Of a stretch of 64,000 bases of DNA, positions 55,946 through 64,000 are shown piece after piece (the stretch's first letter is position 1; each line of letters starts with the position of its first letter). The position numbers and the translations under genes are program-made. The notes below the pieces were generated by a model. The model made no database searches. It saw nothing but the letters and a program-made list of their open reading frames with translations, and was not told the origin of the DNA. This stretch comes from Actinomadura craniellae (GTDB taxonomy: Bacteria; Actinomycetota; Actinomycetes; Streptosporangiales; Streptosporangiaceae). The DNA lies in assembly GCF_003289645.1 (NCBI RefSeq), contig NZ_QLYX01000003.1:248001-312000 (forward strand). Direction: 5' to 3'.

Positions 55946-57904
55946 GTGAGCGAAACCAGCGAACTCCTTACGGACGCTTCGAGCACGGCGCCTGACATCG
56001 CGCCCGCCCAGCCCGAGGTCGAGCGCGCCGGCGCCCCCCGGCGCCGCAGGTCCGGCACCGGCCTCACGGCCATGGTGCTGCCGGAACTGAAGGCGCTGGC
56101 GACCAGCCTCGGCATCACCGGCACGACCGGTATGCGCAAGAGCCAGCTCATCGCGGCCATCCAGGAGAAGCAGGGCGCGAACGCGGGCGGTGGCGAGCAG
56201 GGAGCCGTCACCACCGCGCCGGTCGCCCAGCAGACCAGCGAAGAGCGCCCCGCCGCGGGCGGGGGCGAGGGCGCGGTCGAGGGTGGTGCCGCCGCGCCCG
56301 CGGACGAGCAGCGCCCCGCGAACCGGTCCCGGCGGAGCCGGGGCCGCCGGGACGACAGCCGTGACGAGACGACCGACGAGCAGCCCGCCGCGGCCGACGA
56401 CAAGGCCGACCGGGCCGACAAGACGGACACGGGCGGGCAGCGGCCCGCCAAGTCCGACGACGGCGGCGGTGAGAGCAGCGGCGGGGGCCGGGAACGCGGT
56501 GACCGCGACGGTGGCCGGCAGCGCGGCCGGGGCGGCCGCGACAACCGGGACAACCGCGAGGGCCGCGGCGACCGCGGCGACCGCGACCGTGACGGTGGCC
56601 GGCAGCGCGGCCAGGGCGGTGGCCAGGGCGGTGGCGGTGGCCAGGGCGGCGGTGGCCAGGGCGACGACGACGGCGAGGGCCGGGGCCGGCGCGGCCGGCG
56701 GTTCCGCGAGCGCAACCGCGGTGGCCGCGGTGGCCGCGAGCGCTACGAGGAGCCGGTGATCAACGAGGACGACGTCCTGATCCCGGTCGCGGGCATCCTC
56801 GACATCCTCGACAACTACGCCTTCGTCCGCACCACCGGCTACCTGCCCGGCCCCAACGACGTGTACGTCTCCCTGGCCCAGGTCCGCAAGAACGGGCTGC
56901 GCAAGGGCGACGTGGTCACCGGCGCCGTCCGGCAGCCGCGCGAGGGCGAGCGCCGCGAGAAGTTCAACGCGCTGGTCCGCCTCGACACGGTCAACGGCAT
57001 GGAGCCCGACCAGGCCCGGAGCCGGGTCGACTTCTCCAAGCTCACCCCGCTGTACCCGCAGGAGCGGCTGCGGCTGGAGACCGACCCCGGCGTGCTGACG
57101 ACCCGCATCATCGACCTGGTCTCGCCGATCGGCAAGGGCCAGCGCGGGCTCATCGTGTCGCCGCCCAAGGCCGGCAAGACCATGGTGCTCCAGGCGATCG
57201 CCAACGCGATCACCAAGAACAACCCCGAGTGCCACCTGATGGTCGTGCTGGTCGACGAGCGGCCCGAAGAGGTCACCGACATGCAGCGGTCGGTGAAGGG
57301 CGAGGTCATCCACTCGACCTTCGACCGGCCCGCCGAGGACCACACCACGGTCGCCGAGCTGGCCATCGAGCGGGCCAAGCGGCTGGTCGAGCTGGGCCAC
57401 GACGTGGTCGTGCTGCTCGACTCGATCACCCGGCTGGGCCGCGCCTACAACCTGGCCGCCCCGGCGTCCGGCCGCATCCTGTCCGGTGGTGTCGACTCGA
57501 CCGCGCTGTACCCGCCGAAGCGGTTCTTCGGCGCCGCCCGCAACATCGAGAACGGCGGCTCGCTGACGATCCTGGCCACCGCGCTGGTCGAGACCGGCTC
57601 CCGGATGGACGAGGTCATCTTCGAGGAGTTCAAGGGCACCGGCAACATGGAGCTCAAGCTCAACCGGCAGCTCGCCGACAAGCGGATCTTCCCGGCGGTG
57701 GACGTCGACGCGTCCGGCACCCGCAAGGAGGAGATCCTGATGGCGGCCGAGGAGCTGCGGGTGGTCTGGCAGCTCCGCCGGGTGCTCCACGCGCTGGAGA
57801 CCCAGCAGGCGCTGGAACTCCTGCTGGAGAAGATGCGCGAGACCAAGTCCAACGCCGAGTTCCTGCTCCAGGTGCAGAAGACCACGGTCTCCGACGACCG
57901 CTGA
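55946..57904 (+). CDS. rho: Transcription termination factor Rho
   Basis: 652 residues. N-terminal Rho-N helical domain (LPELKALATSLGITG), then an Arg/Gly/Asp/Gln-rich disordered insert of about 170 residues (80-265; e.g. GGRQRGRGGRDNRDNREGRG), the RNA-binding OSB domain and the ATPase with Walker A SPPKAGKT near 405, EEVTDMQRSVKGEVIHSTFD, and LLDSITRLGRAYN. The insert is characteristic of actinobacterial Rho and aids RNA binding. GTG start with GGAAGG upstream. Confidence 0.97.
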   Translation: MSETSELLTDASSTAPDIAPAQPEVERAGAPRRRRSGTGLTAMVLPELKALATSLGITGTTGMRKSQLIAAIQEKQGANAGGGEQGAVTTAPVAQQTSEERPAAGGGEGAVEGGAAAPADEQRPANRSRRSRGRRDDSRDETTDEQPAAADDKADRADKTDTGGQRPAKSDDGGGESSGGGRERGDRDGGRQRGRGGRDNRDNREGRGDRGDRDRDGGRQRGQGGGQGGGGGQGGGGQGDDDGEGRGRRGRRFRERNRGGRGGRERYEEPVINEDDVLIPVAGILDILDNYAFVRTTGYLPGPNDVYVSLAQVRKNGLRKGDVVTGAVRQPREGERREKFNALVRLDTVNGMEPDQARSRVDFSKLTPLYPQERLRLETDPGVLTTRIIDLVSPIGKGQRGLIVSPPKAGKTMVLQAIANAITKNNPECHLMVVLVDERPEEVTDMQRSVKGEVIHSTFDRPAEDHTTVAELAIERAKRLVELGHDVVVLLDSITRLGRAYNLAAPASGRILSGGVDSTALYPPKRFFGAARNIENGGSLTILATALVETGSRMDEVIFEEFKGTGNMELKLNRQLADKRIFPAVDVDASGTRKEEILMAAEELRVVWQLRRVLHALETQQALELLLEKMRETKSNAEFLLQVQKTTVSDDR

Positions 57905-57911
57905 GGCGCCC

Positions 57912-57961
57912 GGCCCGCCGGGCTCGGGGTGGGGCCAGCCCCACCCCGAGCCCGGCGGGCC
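57912..57961. terminator. Strong rho terminator
   Basis: A perfect 24-base inverted repeat (57912-57935 and 57938-57961) with a two-base centre begins eight bases after the rho stop. It is the longest perfect stem in the window and GC-rich without a T-tract. Confidence 0.85.
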
Positions 57962-58027
57962 GCTCCATGGCCGGGATCCGGCCGATCCGCGAGGCTGGAG
58001 ACCCAGAGCGGACGGGAGCGAGGCGTG

Positions 58028-59323
58028 ATGAGCACGAAGGCGACGATCGAGACGGCGTCCTGGCGGCCCCTGCGGATGATCCGTGACCCGCTGAGCTGGC
58101 GGGCCGCGGTCTACCTGCTGGGCAGCATGGCCGTCGGGCTGTTCTGGTTCGTCTTCCTTGTTACCGGCACCTCCCTGGCCGCCGGGTTGCTGATCATCTG
58201 GGTCGGCGTCCCGCTGGCGGCGCTGCTGATGGTCGCCTGGCGGGGCGGCGCGATGCTGGAGCGGCAGCTGATGCGCGCGGCGTTCGGCGTCAGGATCCCC
58301 ACCCCGTACCGGCGGCTGCCCGAGGGCGGGGTGTTCACCAAGTGGCGGACGATGGCCGGCGACCTCGCCACCTGGAAGGACTTCACCTACCTGGTGCTGC
58401 TGTTCCCCATCACGCTGCTGGAGTTCGTGGTGTCGGTGTCGATGTGGGCGTTCGTCGGGATCCTCGTCGCGGCGCCGGCGATCGCGCTCACCCCCGGCGG
58501 GGTGGAGATCAACTTCGGTGTTCCCTACTGGGCGGACGACCCGGTGACCGCGCTGCCGCTCAGCCTGCTGGGCCTGGCCCTGGTGCTGCCCGCGCTGTAC
58601 ACCTCCCGGATCATGGGCATCGGGCACGTCACCGTGGCCCGGTTCCTGCTCGGGCCCAGCGAGAGCCAGGCCGAGGCGCGGGCGCTGCGGGCCCGCGCCG
58701 ACCACCTGCAGGCCAGCCGGGCCCGCGGGGTGGACGCGGCCGAGGCCGAGCGCCGGCGGATCGAGCGCGACCTGCACGACGGCGCCCAGCAGCGCCTGCT
58801 GGCCGTGGCGATGGACATCGGCCGGGCGCGGGCCAAGCTGGAGGACGACCCCGAGGGCGCCCGGGCGCTGATCGAGCAGGCGCACGCCGGCACCCGGGAG
58901 GCCATCGCCGAACTGCGTGACCTGGCCCGCGGCATCTACCCGGCGATCCTCACCGACCGGGGCCTGGACCCGGCGCTGTCCTCGCTGGCCGCCCGGGCAC
59001 CGGTGCCGGTGGAGGTCCAGGTGGACCTGGACGAGCGCCCCCCGGCGGCGGTGGAGAGCATCGCGTACTTCATCGTCGCGGAGTCGCTGGCCAACGTGGC
59101 CAAGTACGCCCGGGCCACCCGGGCGGCCGTCCAGGTGATGCGCCAGGACCAGTGGATCGTGGTCGAGGTGTCCGACAACGGGGTCGGCGGTGCCACCGCC
59201 CTCCCCGGCGGCGGGCTGTCCGGGCTGGCCGACCGGGCCGCCACCATCGACGGCATCCTCACCGTGGACAGCCCGGCCGGCGGCCCCACCGTGATCCGGG
59301 CGGATCTGCCCTGCGCCTGGTGA
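58028..59323 (+). CDS. Two-component sensor kinase with four-helix membrane sensor
   Basis: 431 residues. Four hydrophobic segments in two pairs (28-72 and 118-192) form a DUF-type sensor, then HisKA_3 with His250 in RRRIERDLHDGAQQRLL and a HATPase with VAESLANVAKYARA and VSDNGVGGATALPGGGLSGL. Paired with the regulator 34 bases downstream. Both are a standard actinobacterial NarL-type pair beside rho. ATG 58028 or the GTG just before it. Confidence 0.9.
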   Translation: MSTKATIETASWRPLRMIRDPLSWRAAVYLLGSMAVGLFWFVFLVTGTSLAAGLLIIWVGVPLAALLMVAWRGGAMLERQLMRAAFGVRIPTPYRRLPEGGVFTKWRTMAGDLATWKDFTYLVLLFPITLLEFVVSVSMWAFVGILVAAPAIALTPGGVEINFGVPYWADDPVTALPLSLLGLALVLPALYTSRIMGIGHVTVARFLLGPSESQAEARALRARADHLQASRARGVDAAEAERRRIERDLHDGAQQRLLAVAMDIGRARAKLEDDPEGARALIEQAHAGTREAIAELRDLARGIYPAILTDRGLDPALSSLAARAPVPVEVQVDLDERPPAAVESIAYFIVAESLANVAKYARATRAAVQVMRQDQWIVVEVSDNGVGGATALPGGGLSGLADRAATIDGILTVDSPAGGPTVIRADLPCAW

Positions 59324-59330
59324 CGCGGAC

Positions 59331-59363
59331 GCGCATGGGCCCAGCAGAATGGGGCCCATGCGC
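59331..59363. promoter_or_regulatory. 12-base inverted repeat over the regulator start codon
   Basis: GCGCATGGGCCC (59331-59342) and GGGCCCATGCGC (59352-59363) are perfect arms with a nine-base spacer. The right arm contains the ATG at 59358. It could be an operator or an RNA stem that hides the start codon. Confidence 0.55.
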
Positions 59364-60008
59364 GTAGTGATCGCCGAAGACTCGGTGCTGTTGCGGGAGG
59401 GGCTCGTCCGCCTGCTGGCGGACGAGGGAATCGAGACCGTGGCGACCGTCGGCGACGGCCCCGGACTGCTCGGCATCGTGACCGAGCACCGGCCCGACCT
59501 GGCGATCGTCGACGTCCGGATGCCGCCCTCGTTCACCGACGAGGGCCTGCGGGCCGCGCTGGCGGTGCGCGAGCGGGTGCCCGGCATGCCGATCCTGGTG
59601 CTGTCGCAGTACGTCGAGGAGCGGTACGCCACCGACCTGATCGGCGGCGGCGCGCAGGGCGTGGGCTACCTGCTGAAGGAGCGGGTGGCCGAGGTGAGCG
59701 AGTTCATGGACGCGGTGCGCCGGATCGCCGCGGGCGGCACGGTGATCGACCCCGAGGTGATCGGCCAGTTGCTGGGCCGGCGGCGGCGCGACGACCCGCT
59801 GGAGGCGCTGACCCCGCGGGAGAGCGAGGTGCTGGCGCTGATGGCGCAGGGCCGGTCCAACACCGCCATCGCCCGGGACCTGGTGGTCACCGACGGCGCG
59901 GTGGAAAAGCACATCTCCAACATCTTCGCCAAACTCGGGCTGGCCCCGGCCACCGACGATCACCGCAGGGTGCGGGCGGTGCTGGCCTATCTCGGCGCCG
60001 GGGAATGA
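59358..60008 (+). CDS. NarL/LuxR-type response regulator
   Basis: 216 residues. [13 protein letters not shown] pocket, Asp52 in [10 protein letters not shown], Lys in GYLLKERV, and Lux[24 protein letters not shown] and [14 protein letters not shown]. Partner of the upstream kinase. ATG 59349 is an in-frame alternative; 59358 starts the receiver fold at MRVVIAED. Confidence 0.93.
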   Translation: MRVVIAEDSVLLREGLVRLLADEGIETVATVGDGPGLLGIVTEHRPDLAIVDVRMPPSFTDEGLRAALAVRERVPGMPILVLSQYVEERYATDLIGGGAQGVGYLLKERVAEVSEFMDAVRRIAAGGTVIDPEVIGQLLGRRRRDDPLEALTPRESEVLALMAQGRSNTAIARDLVVTDGAVEKHISNIFAKLGLAPATDDHRRVRAVLAYLGAGE

Positions 60009-60148
60009 CCGGTGACCGAGGGACGTTCTGGCGTCTGGCACACTTGGAGTGCAACCGCTGCGGTACCGGTTCACGTCCCCAGACTCCCGCGAGACTCTGC
60101 GCGCGTGCCCTGAGGCGACCCGGCGACCGCTCTAGGCGAGGAGAACCC

Positions 60149-60367
60149 GTGAAGTCTGACATCCACCCGGACTACGTCGTCACGACCGTGACGTGTACGT
60201 GCGGCAACACCTTCGAGACCCGCAGCACGGCCGCGAACGGCGTCATCCACGCCGACGTGTGCTCCAACTGCCACCCGTTCTACACGGGCAAGCAGAAGAT
60301 CCTCGACACCGGCGGCCGGGTCGCCCGGTTCGAGAAGCGGTTCGGCAAGAAGGCCGACAAGAAGTAA
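60149..60367 (+). CDS. rpmE: 50S ribosomal protein L31 (zinc form)
   Basis: 72 residues: [20 protein letters not shown] (the start codon is GTG), and [17 protein letters not shown]. The Cys set marks the zinc-binding version rather than the Zur-regulated Cys-less paralogue. GAGGAG precedes the start. Confidence 0.97.
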   Translation: MKSDIHPDYVVTTVTCTCGNTFETRSTAANGVIHADVCSNCHPFYTGKQKILDTGGRVARFEKRFGKKADKK

Positions 60368-60383
60368 GACCCGTTCACTACGT

Positions 60384-60418
60384 CGGCCGGCCGGGGGCGC
60401 GTGCCCCCGGGCCGGCCG
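60384..60418. terminator. Terminator after rpmE
   Basis: A 15-base stem (60384-60398 with 60403-60418, one bulged G) and loop GCGT lies 17 bases after the rpmE stop and 13 bases before prfA. It may also attenuate read-through into prfA. Confidence 0.7.
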
Positions 60419-60430
60419 TTGGGTGTCACC

Positions 60431-61483
60431 GTGAATCTTGACGACCTCCTCAGCGAGTACGCCGACATCGAGGGCAGGCTCGCCGATCCCGCCGTGCACG
60501 CCGATCCGGGCGAGGCCCGCCGGCTGGGCAAGCGGTACGCGGAACTGCGCCCGATCGTCGAGACGTACCGCGAGGTGCGGGCCACCGAGGCCGACCTGGG
60601 TACGGCGCGCGAGCTGGCCGGCGAGGACGACACCTTCGCCGCCGAGGCCACCGAGCTGGAGAAGCGGCTGGAGGACCTGTCCGACCGGCTGCGCCTGCTG
60701 CTGGTGCCGCGCGACCCCAACGCCGACAAGGACGTCATCCTGGAGATCAAGGCCGGGGAGGGCGGCGAGGAGTCGGCGCTGTTCGCCGGCGACCTGCTGC
60801 GGATGTACCTGCGGTACGCCGAGCGCACCGGCTGGAAGACCGAGGTCATCGACTCCCACCCGTCCGACCTGGGCGGCTACAAGGACGTCACCGTCGCCAT
60901 CAAGGGCCGGGACGGCGTCTGGGAGCGGCTGCGGTTCGAGGGCGGCGTGCACCGCGTCCAGCGGGTGCCGGTCACCGAGTCGCAGGGGCGCATCCACACC
61001 AGCGCGGCGGGCGTGCTCGTCTCGCCGGAGGCCGAGGACGTCGACGTCCAGGTCGACCCGAACGACCTGCGCATCGACGTCTACCGGTCCAGCGGGCCGG
61101 GCGGGCAGAGCGTCAACACCACCGACTCGGCGGTGCGGATCACCCACCTGCCGACGGGCGTGGTGGTGTCCTGCCAGAACGAGAAGAGCCAGCTGCAGAA
61201 CAAGGAGCAGGCGCTGCGCATCCTGCGGTCGCGGCTGCTGGCCATCGCGCAGGAGGAGGCCGACGCCGCCGCGGCGGCCGAGCGCAAGAGCCAGGTGCGC
61301 ACGGTCGACCGGTCCGAGCGGGTCCGCACCTACAACTTCCCGGAGAATCGCATCTCCGACCACCGCGTCGGCTACAAGGCGTATAACCTCGACCAGGTGC
61401 TCGACGGCGACCTGCACAACGTCATCCAGGCCCTGGTCGACGCCGACACCGAACGCCGGCTGGCCGACGCCCAAGGATCATGA
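60431..61483 (+). CDS. prfA: Peptide chain release factor 1
   Basis: 350 residues. GGQ loop [15 protein letters not shown] near 222-236, the stop-codon reading motif PVT in [15 protein letters not shown] (the RF1 form is PxT), and [17 protein letters not shown]. Releases chains at UAA and UAG. GTG start; the stop overlaps prmC (ATGA). Confidence 0.97.
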   Translation: MNLDDLLSEYADIEGRLADPAVHADPGEARRLGKRYAELRPIVETYREVRATEADLGTARELAGEDDTFAAEATELEKRLEDLSDRLRLLLVPRDPNADKDVILEIKAGEGGEESALFAGDLLRMYLRYAERTGWKTEVIDSHPSDLGGYKDVTVAIKGRDGVWERLRFEGGVHRVQRVPVTESQGRIHTSAAGVLVSPEAEDVDVQVDPNDLRIDVYRSSGPGGQSVNTTDSAVRITHLPTGVVVSCQNEKSQLQNKEQALRILRSRLLAIAQEEADAAAAAERKSQVRTVDRSERVRTYNFPENRISDHRVGYKAYNLDQVLDGDLHNVIQALVDADTERRLADAQGS

Positions 61484-62340
61484 ACCTGCTCCTCGACGAG
61501 ATCGCGCGGGCCACGGCCCGGCTGGCCGAGGCCGGGGTGGCCTCGCCGCGCGCGGACGCCGAGGAACTGGCCGCGGCCGTGCACGGCGTCAAGCGCTCCG
61601 AGCTGCACACCGTGGCCGACGCCGCGTTCGACGCCCGGTACTGGGAGGGCATCGCCCGCCGTGAGGCCGGCGAGCCGTTGCAGCACATCACCGGCCGGGC
61701 CTTCTTCCGCTACCTGGAACTGCGGGTGGGACCCGGGGTGTTCGTGCCCCGCCCCGAGACCGAGGTGATGGCGGGCTGGGCCATCGACACGCTGCGCGCC
61801 ATGGACGTCAACGACCCGCTGGTGGTCGACCTGGGCACCGGTTCGGCGGCGATCGCGCTGTCCATCGCCCAGGAGGCCCCCAGGGCCCGCGTGCATGCCG
61901 TGGAGAAGGACCCGAAGGCCTTCGTGCACGCCACCCGCAACATCGACGCTCTGGACGAACGAGGGCGCGTCCGGCTGCATCTGGACGACTTCGCCACCGC
62001 CCTGGCGGAACTCGACGGAACCGTCGATCTGGTGATCAGCAACCCGCCCTACATTCCGATGAGCGAGTGGGAGTACGTGCCGCCCGACGTGCGCGACCAC
62101 GACCCGGCCGACGCGCTGTGGGGCGGCGGCGACGACGGCCTGGACGCGATCCGCGCGGTCGAGCGCACCGCCCGCCGCCTGCTCCGCCCCGGCGGCTACG
62201 TCGCCGTCGAACACAGCGACCTCCAGGGCAACGAGGTCTACTGGGTGTTCGCCGAGGAACACGGCTGGCGCGACGTCCGCAACCGCCGCGACCTCACCGA
62301 CCGCGACCGCTTCGTCACCGCCCGCCTCGCCGCGGACTGA
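61480..62340 (+). CDS. prmC: Release factor glutamine methyltransferase
   Basis: 286 residues. N-terminal helical substrate domain, [25 protein letters not shown] motif [13 protein letters not shown] and catalytic NPPYIP. Methylates the GGQ Gln of release factors. Overlaps prfA. Confidence 0.95.
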   Translation: MNLLLDEIARATARLAEAGVASPRADAEELAAAVHGVKRSELHTVADAAFDARYWEGIARREAGEPLQHITGRAFFRYLELRVGPGVFVPRPETEVMAGWAIDTLRAMDVNDPLVVDLGTGSAAIALSIAQEAPRARVHAVEKDPKAFVHATRNIDALDERGRVRLHLDDFATALAELDGTVDLVISNPPYIPMSEWEYVPPDVRDHDPADALWGGGDDGLDAIRAVERTARRLLRPGGYVAVEHSDLQGNEVYWVFAEEHGWRDVRNRRDLTDRDRFVTARLAAD

Positions 62341-62378
62341 GCGGTCCTGGTCACCTTCCAGCGGGAACGGAGGCCTTG

Positions 62379-62597
62379 ATGGGCAGGTATGCAGTGGTCG
62401 TCGAGCGTGCCGACGATGGTGGCTACGGTGCTTATGCCCCGGATCTTCCCGGTTGTGTGGCGGTCGGGGAGACCGAGGAGGAGACGCTCGCCCTGATGCG
62501 TGAGGCGATCGTGTTCCATCTGGAGGGGCTGCGAGAGGCGGGAGCCGAGGTTCCGGAGCCCTCGACGGTGAGCGTGGCGGTGATCGAGGCGGCATGA
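62379..62597 (+). CDS. HicB-like antitoxin-family protein
   Basis: 72 residues. YAVVVERADDGGYGAYAPDL PGC (two parts), ETEEETLALMREAIVFHLEG is the partial RNase H fold of HicB. No HicA toxin is adjacent and no DNA-binding tail is present, so it may be an orphan. GGAGG lies five bases before the ATG. Confidence 0.88.
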   Translation: MGRYAVVVERADDGGYGAYAPDLPGCVAVGETEEETLALMREAIVFHLEGLREAGAEVPEPSTVSVAVIEAA

Positions 62598-62628
62598 GGG
62601 TTCGCCGGCGCGTGGCAGTATGGCGGGC

Positions 62629-63522
62629 GTGAGCCGACGTTTTGACTGCGCGGAGCCGGTGGAGCGGGCGAAGGGGATCGCCGAGGCGATCTCGGCGCTT
62701 CGCCGTGGTGAGCTGGTGGTTCTGCCGACTGACACGGTGTACGGGGTCGGGTGTGACGCGTTCACGCCGGCCGCGGTGACGACGCTGCTCGACGCCAAGG
62801 GGCGGGGGCGGGAGATGCCGCCGCCGGTGCTGGTCGGCTCGGTGCGGGCCGCCACCGCGCTGGTCGAGGACCTGGGGACGTACGGGCAGGACCTGATCGA
62901 CGAGTTCTGGCCGGGCGCGCTGACGATCGTCTGCCGGGCCAACCGCAACCTGGCGTGGGACCTGGGCGAGACCAAGGGCACGGTGGCCGTGCGGATGCCC
63001 CTGCACGAGGTGGCCCTGGAACTGCTCAAGGAGGCCGGGCCGCTGGCGGTCAGCAGCGCCAACCTGAGCGGCGAGCCCGCCGCCCGGACCGCGGAGGAGG
63101 CGGAGGAACGGCTCGGTGACGCCGTCTCGGTCTACCTCGACGCGGGCCCGGCGGGGCAGGGCGAGGCGTCCACCATCATCGACCTGACCGGGCCGGTGCC
63201 GCGGCTGCTGCGGGCCGGTGCGGTCTCCGAGCAGAAGTTGCGCTCGGTGGTCGGCGTCATCCTCACCGACGACGATGACGAGGAGGACGACGACCTCGAC
63301 GCCACCCCGCCGACGCTCCGCAAGGAGGACGATGCGGCACCGGAGCCTCGCGGGGAGGACGCCGCCGCCCCGACGCTCCGCAAGGAGGACGCCCCCGCGC
63401 CGACGCTCCGCAAGGAGGACGCCGCCGCGCTGACGCCTCGCGAGGGGGACGACGCCGCGCCGGAGTCTCGCGGGGAGGATGCCGCCGCGCCGGCGCTCCG
63501 CAAGGAGGACGAGGGCGGGTGA
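62629..63522 (+). CDS. tsaC: L-threonylcarbamoyladenylate synthase with repetitive acidic tail
   Basis: 297 residues. TsaC/Sua5 YrdC domain: LPTDTVYGVGCDAF, KGRGREMPPPVLVG, WPGALTIVCRA and PLAVSSANLSGEPAA. Makes the threonylcarbamoyl-AMP for tRNA t6A37. After residue 215 an Asp/Glu run is followed by seven 10-residue repeats (PTLRKEDAAA/PEPRGEDAAA types) to the end; standard proteins lack these. GTG 62629 fits homologues and has CAGTAT seven bases before; ATG 62620 is possible. Confidence 0.93.
   Translation: MSRRFDCAEPVERAKGIAEAISALRRGELVVLPTDTVYGVGCDAFTPAAVTTLLDAKGRGREMPPPVLVGSVRAATALVEDLGTYGQDLIDEFWPGALTIVCRANRNLAWDLGETKGTVAVRMPLHEVALELLKEAGPLAVSSANLSGEPAARTAEEAEERLGDAVSVYLDAGPAGQGEASTIIDLTGPVPRLLRAGAVSEQKLRSVVGVILTDDDDEEDDDLDATPPTLRKEDDAAPEPRGEDAAAPTLRKEDAPAPTLRKEDAAALTPREGDDAAPESRGEDAAAPALRKEDEGG
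63310..63519 (+). repeat. Seven 30-base repeats in the 3' end of tsaC
   Basis: Seven in-frame units encode alternate PTLRKEDAAA-type and PEPRGEDAAA-type decapeptides. The DNA units share ACGCTCCGCAAGGAGGAC or CCTCGCGGGGAGGAC. Copy number may vary between strains. Confidence 0.85.
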
Positions 63523-63544
63523 CTCCCTGACCTGAAGGGGAGTC
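63521..63544 (+). terminator. Hairpin at the tsaC stop
   Basis: GACTCCC (63521-63527) and GGGAGTC (63538-63544) pair, starting within the stop codon, followed by TT. The gap 63545-63660 holds no gene; TTGACG at 63614-63619 could be a -35 box for the next gene. Confidence 0.55.
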
Positions 63545-63660
63545 TTGGGGCGCCGAAAGCCACCTTGCGAGCTGGAAGGACTCCGCTCGCCCGGACCCTT
63601 CGTTACCTTGGGTTGACGGCATGTGGGCCGGATCACCATTAACGGTGGGGCGTCAGGGGC

Positions 63661-64000
63661 ATGGCTGGCGGGATGAAAGCCGCGGCGATGGGAGTCCTGG
63701 GGGCGTGTGCGGCGCTCCTCGTCCTCACGCTGCCCGCTTCCGCGCGGGCCGCGGACGGTGGCATCCCCACCTACGACGTGGTCCTCACGCTCCGCCCGGA
63801 CGGCGTGCTGCACGTCCGCGAGACGGTCACCGTCGACTTCGTGGCGGCGGGCCGGCGGGGCATCGTCCGCCGGGTGCCGTACCGGGCGGGCGACCGGCTG
63901 TACGAGATCCGGCGGGTGCGGGCGAGTAGCTCCACCGGCGCGCCCGCACTGCCCCAGGCCGTGAAGTTCATGCACGAGGTCCAGCTCAGGGTGGGTGAGG
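63661..64000 (+). CDS. DUF2207 membrane protein (N-terminal part, runs off window)
   Basis: 113 residues visible, still open at the edge. A signal peptide (MGVLGACAALLVLTLPASA) ends at ARA; the mature start has YDVVLTLRPDGVLHVRETVT and DFVAAGRRGIVRRVPYRAGD, the beginning of DUF2207. Full members have about 550-620 residues with transmembrane helices and a Gly/Ser-rich tail. Function unknown. ATG 63661 or 63673. Confidence 0.82.
   Translation, partial: MAGGMKAAAMGVLGACAALLVLTLPASARAADGGIPTYDVVLTLRPDGVLHVRETVTVDFVAAGRRGIVRRVPYRAGDRLYEIRRVRASSSTGAPALPQAVKFMHEVQLRVGE

Noticed and set aside
55558-55995. A 145-codon open frame in the rho leader
   Set aside because: Overlaps thrB and rho ends, has no family match or ribosome site, and the region fits an untranslated leader.
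55943-59632. Very long (1229-codon) open frame antisense to rho and the sensor kinase
   Set aside because: It is a frame shadow of high-GC coding sequence; three clear genes with conserved motifs occupy the other strand.
63310-63519. CRISPR-like array
   Set aside because: The regular 30-base units are in-frame coding repeats of the TsaC tail without unique spacers.

Overview
The window is high-GC actinobacterial DNA. GTG and TTG starts are frequent, ATGA start/stop overlaps link operon genes, and it carries families typical of filamentous actinomycetes: XRE/DUF5753 with DUF397, a conservon (CvnA-E), DUF1023, MmyB-type regulators and a group 1h [NiFe]-hydrogenase. The ribosomal, rho and threonine gene order is the conserved actinomycete core order. 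A member of the Streptosporangiales such as an Actinomadura or Thermomonospora relative fits best, but genus is an inference.

Layout. 1-123 is the 3' end of hypF. 184-10767 is a mixed block: two VOC proteins, an anti-sigma-type ATPase divergent from an XRE/DUF5753 regulator with three DUF397 genes (one pair is a recent tandem duplication that also carries the tail of a decayed methyltransferase gene), an alpha/beta hydrolase, secreted proteins, an acyltransferase, a DUF1023 hydrolase and a NarL-type two-component system. Several small palindromic repeats lie between these genes. 10948-20376 (minus strand) is a continuous hydrogenase operon in transcription order hhyS, hhyL, a NifU-associated helical protein, DUF5947-like, a small Pro-rich protein, DUF6084-like, an unknown 316-residue protein, a maturation protease, a nested 36-residue ORF, hypA, hypC, hypD, hypE. 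hypB is not in the window and hypF lies 10.8 kb away in convergent orientation.

20534-26424 holds an SDR, a complete conservon (sensor ATPase, roadblock protein, DUF742 protein, MglA-like GTPase, P450 lacking ExxR) and a divergent AraC regulator. 26432-49316 is accessory-type DNA rich in regulators: a GPH transporter, peroxiredoxin, a HigBA toxin-antitoxin pair, MmyB regulator with alcohol dehydrogenase, TetR/SDR and HxlR/F420-reductase-like divergent pairs with visible operators, a CocE hydrolase operon, a Ser/Thr kinase with about a dozen helical repeats, a methyltransferase, a Cys-rich copper-binding four-helix protein, and an alternative ribosomal protein S4 gene divergent from a DUF2470 gene across an iron-box-like palindrome.

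49408-64000 is core genome: tRNA-Arg(CCG), a single-domain response regulator, a DALR-domain protein, lysA, hom, thrC, thrB (aspartate-family amino acids), rho, a sensor kinase and regulator pair, rpmE, prfA, prmC, a HicB-like antitoxin, a TsaC/Sua5 protein with a repeat tail, and the start of a DUF2207 membrane protein running off the window. Strong inverted-repeat terminators close several convergent or core units. Several genes have a TANNNT-type hexamer 6-9 bases before the start codon, suggesting leaderless transcripts.
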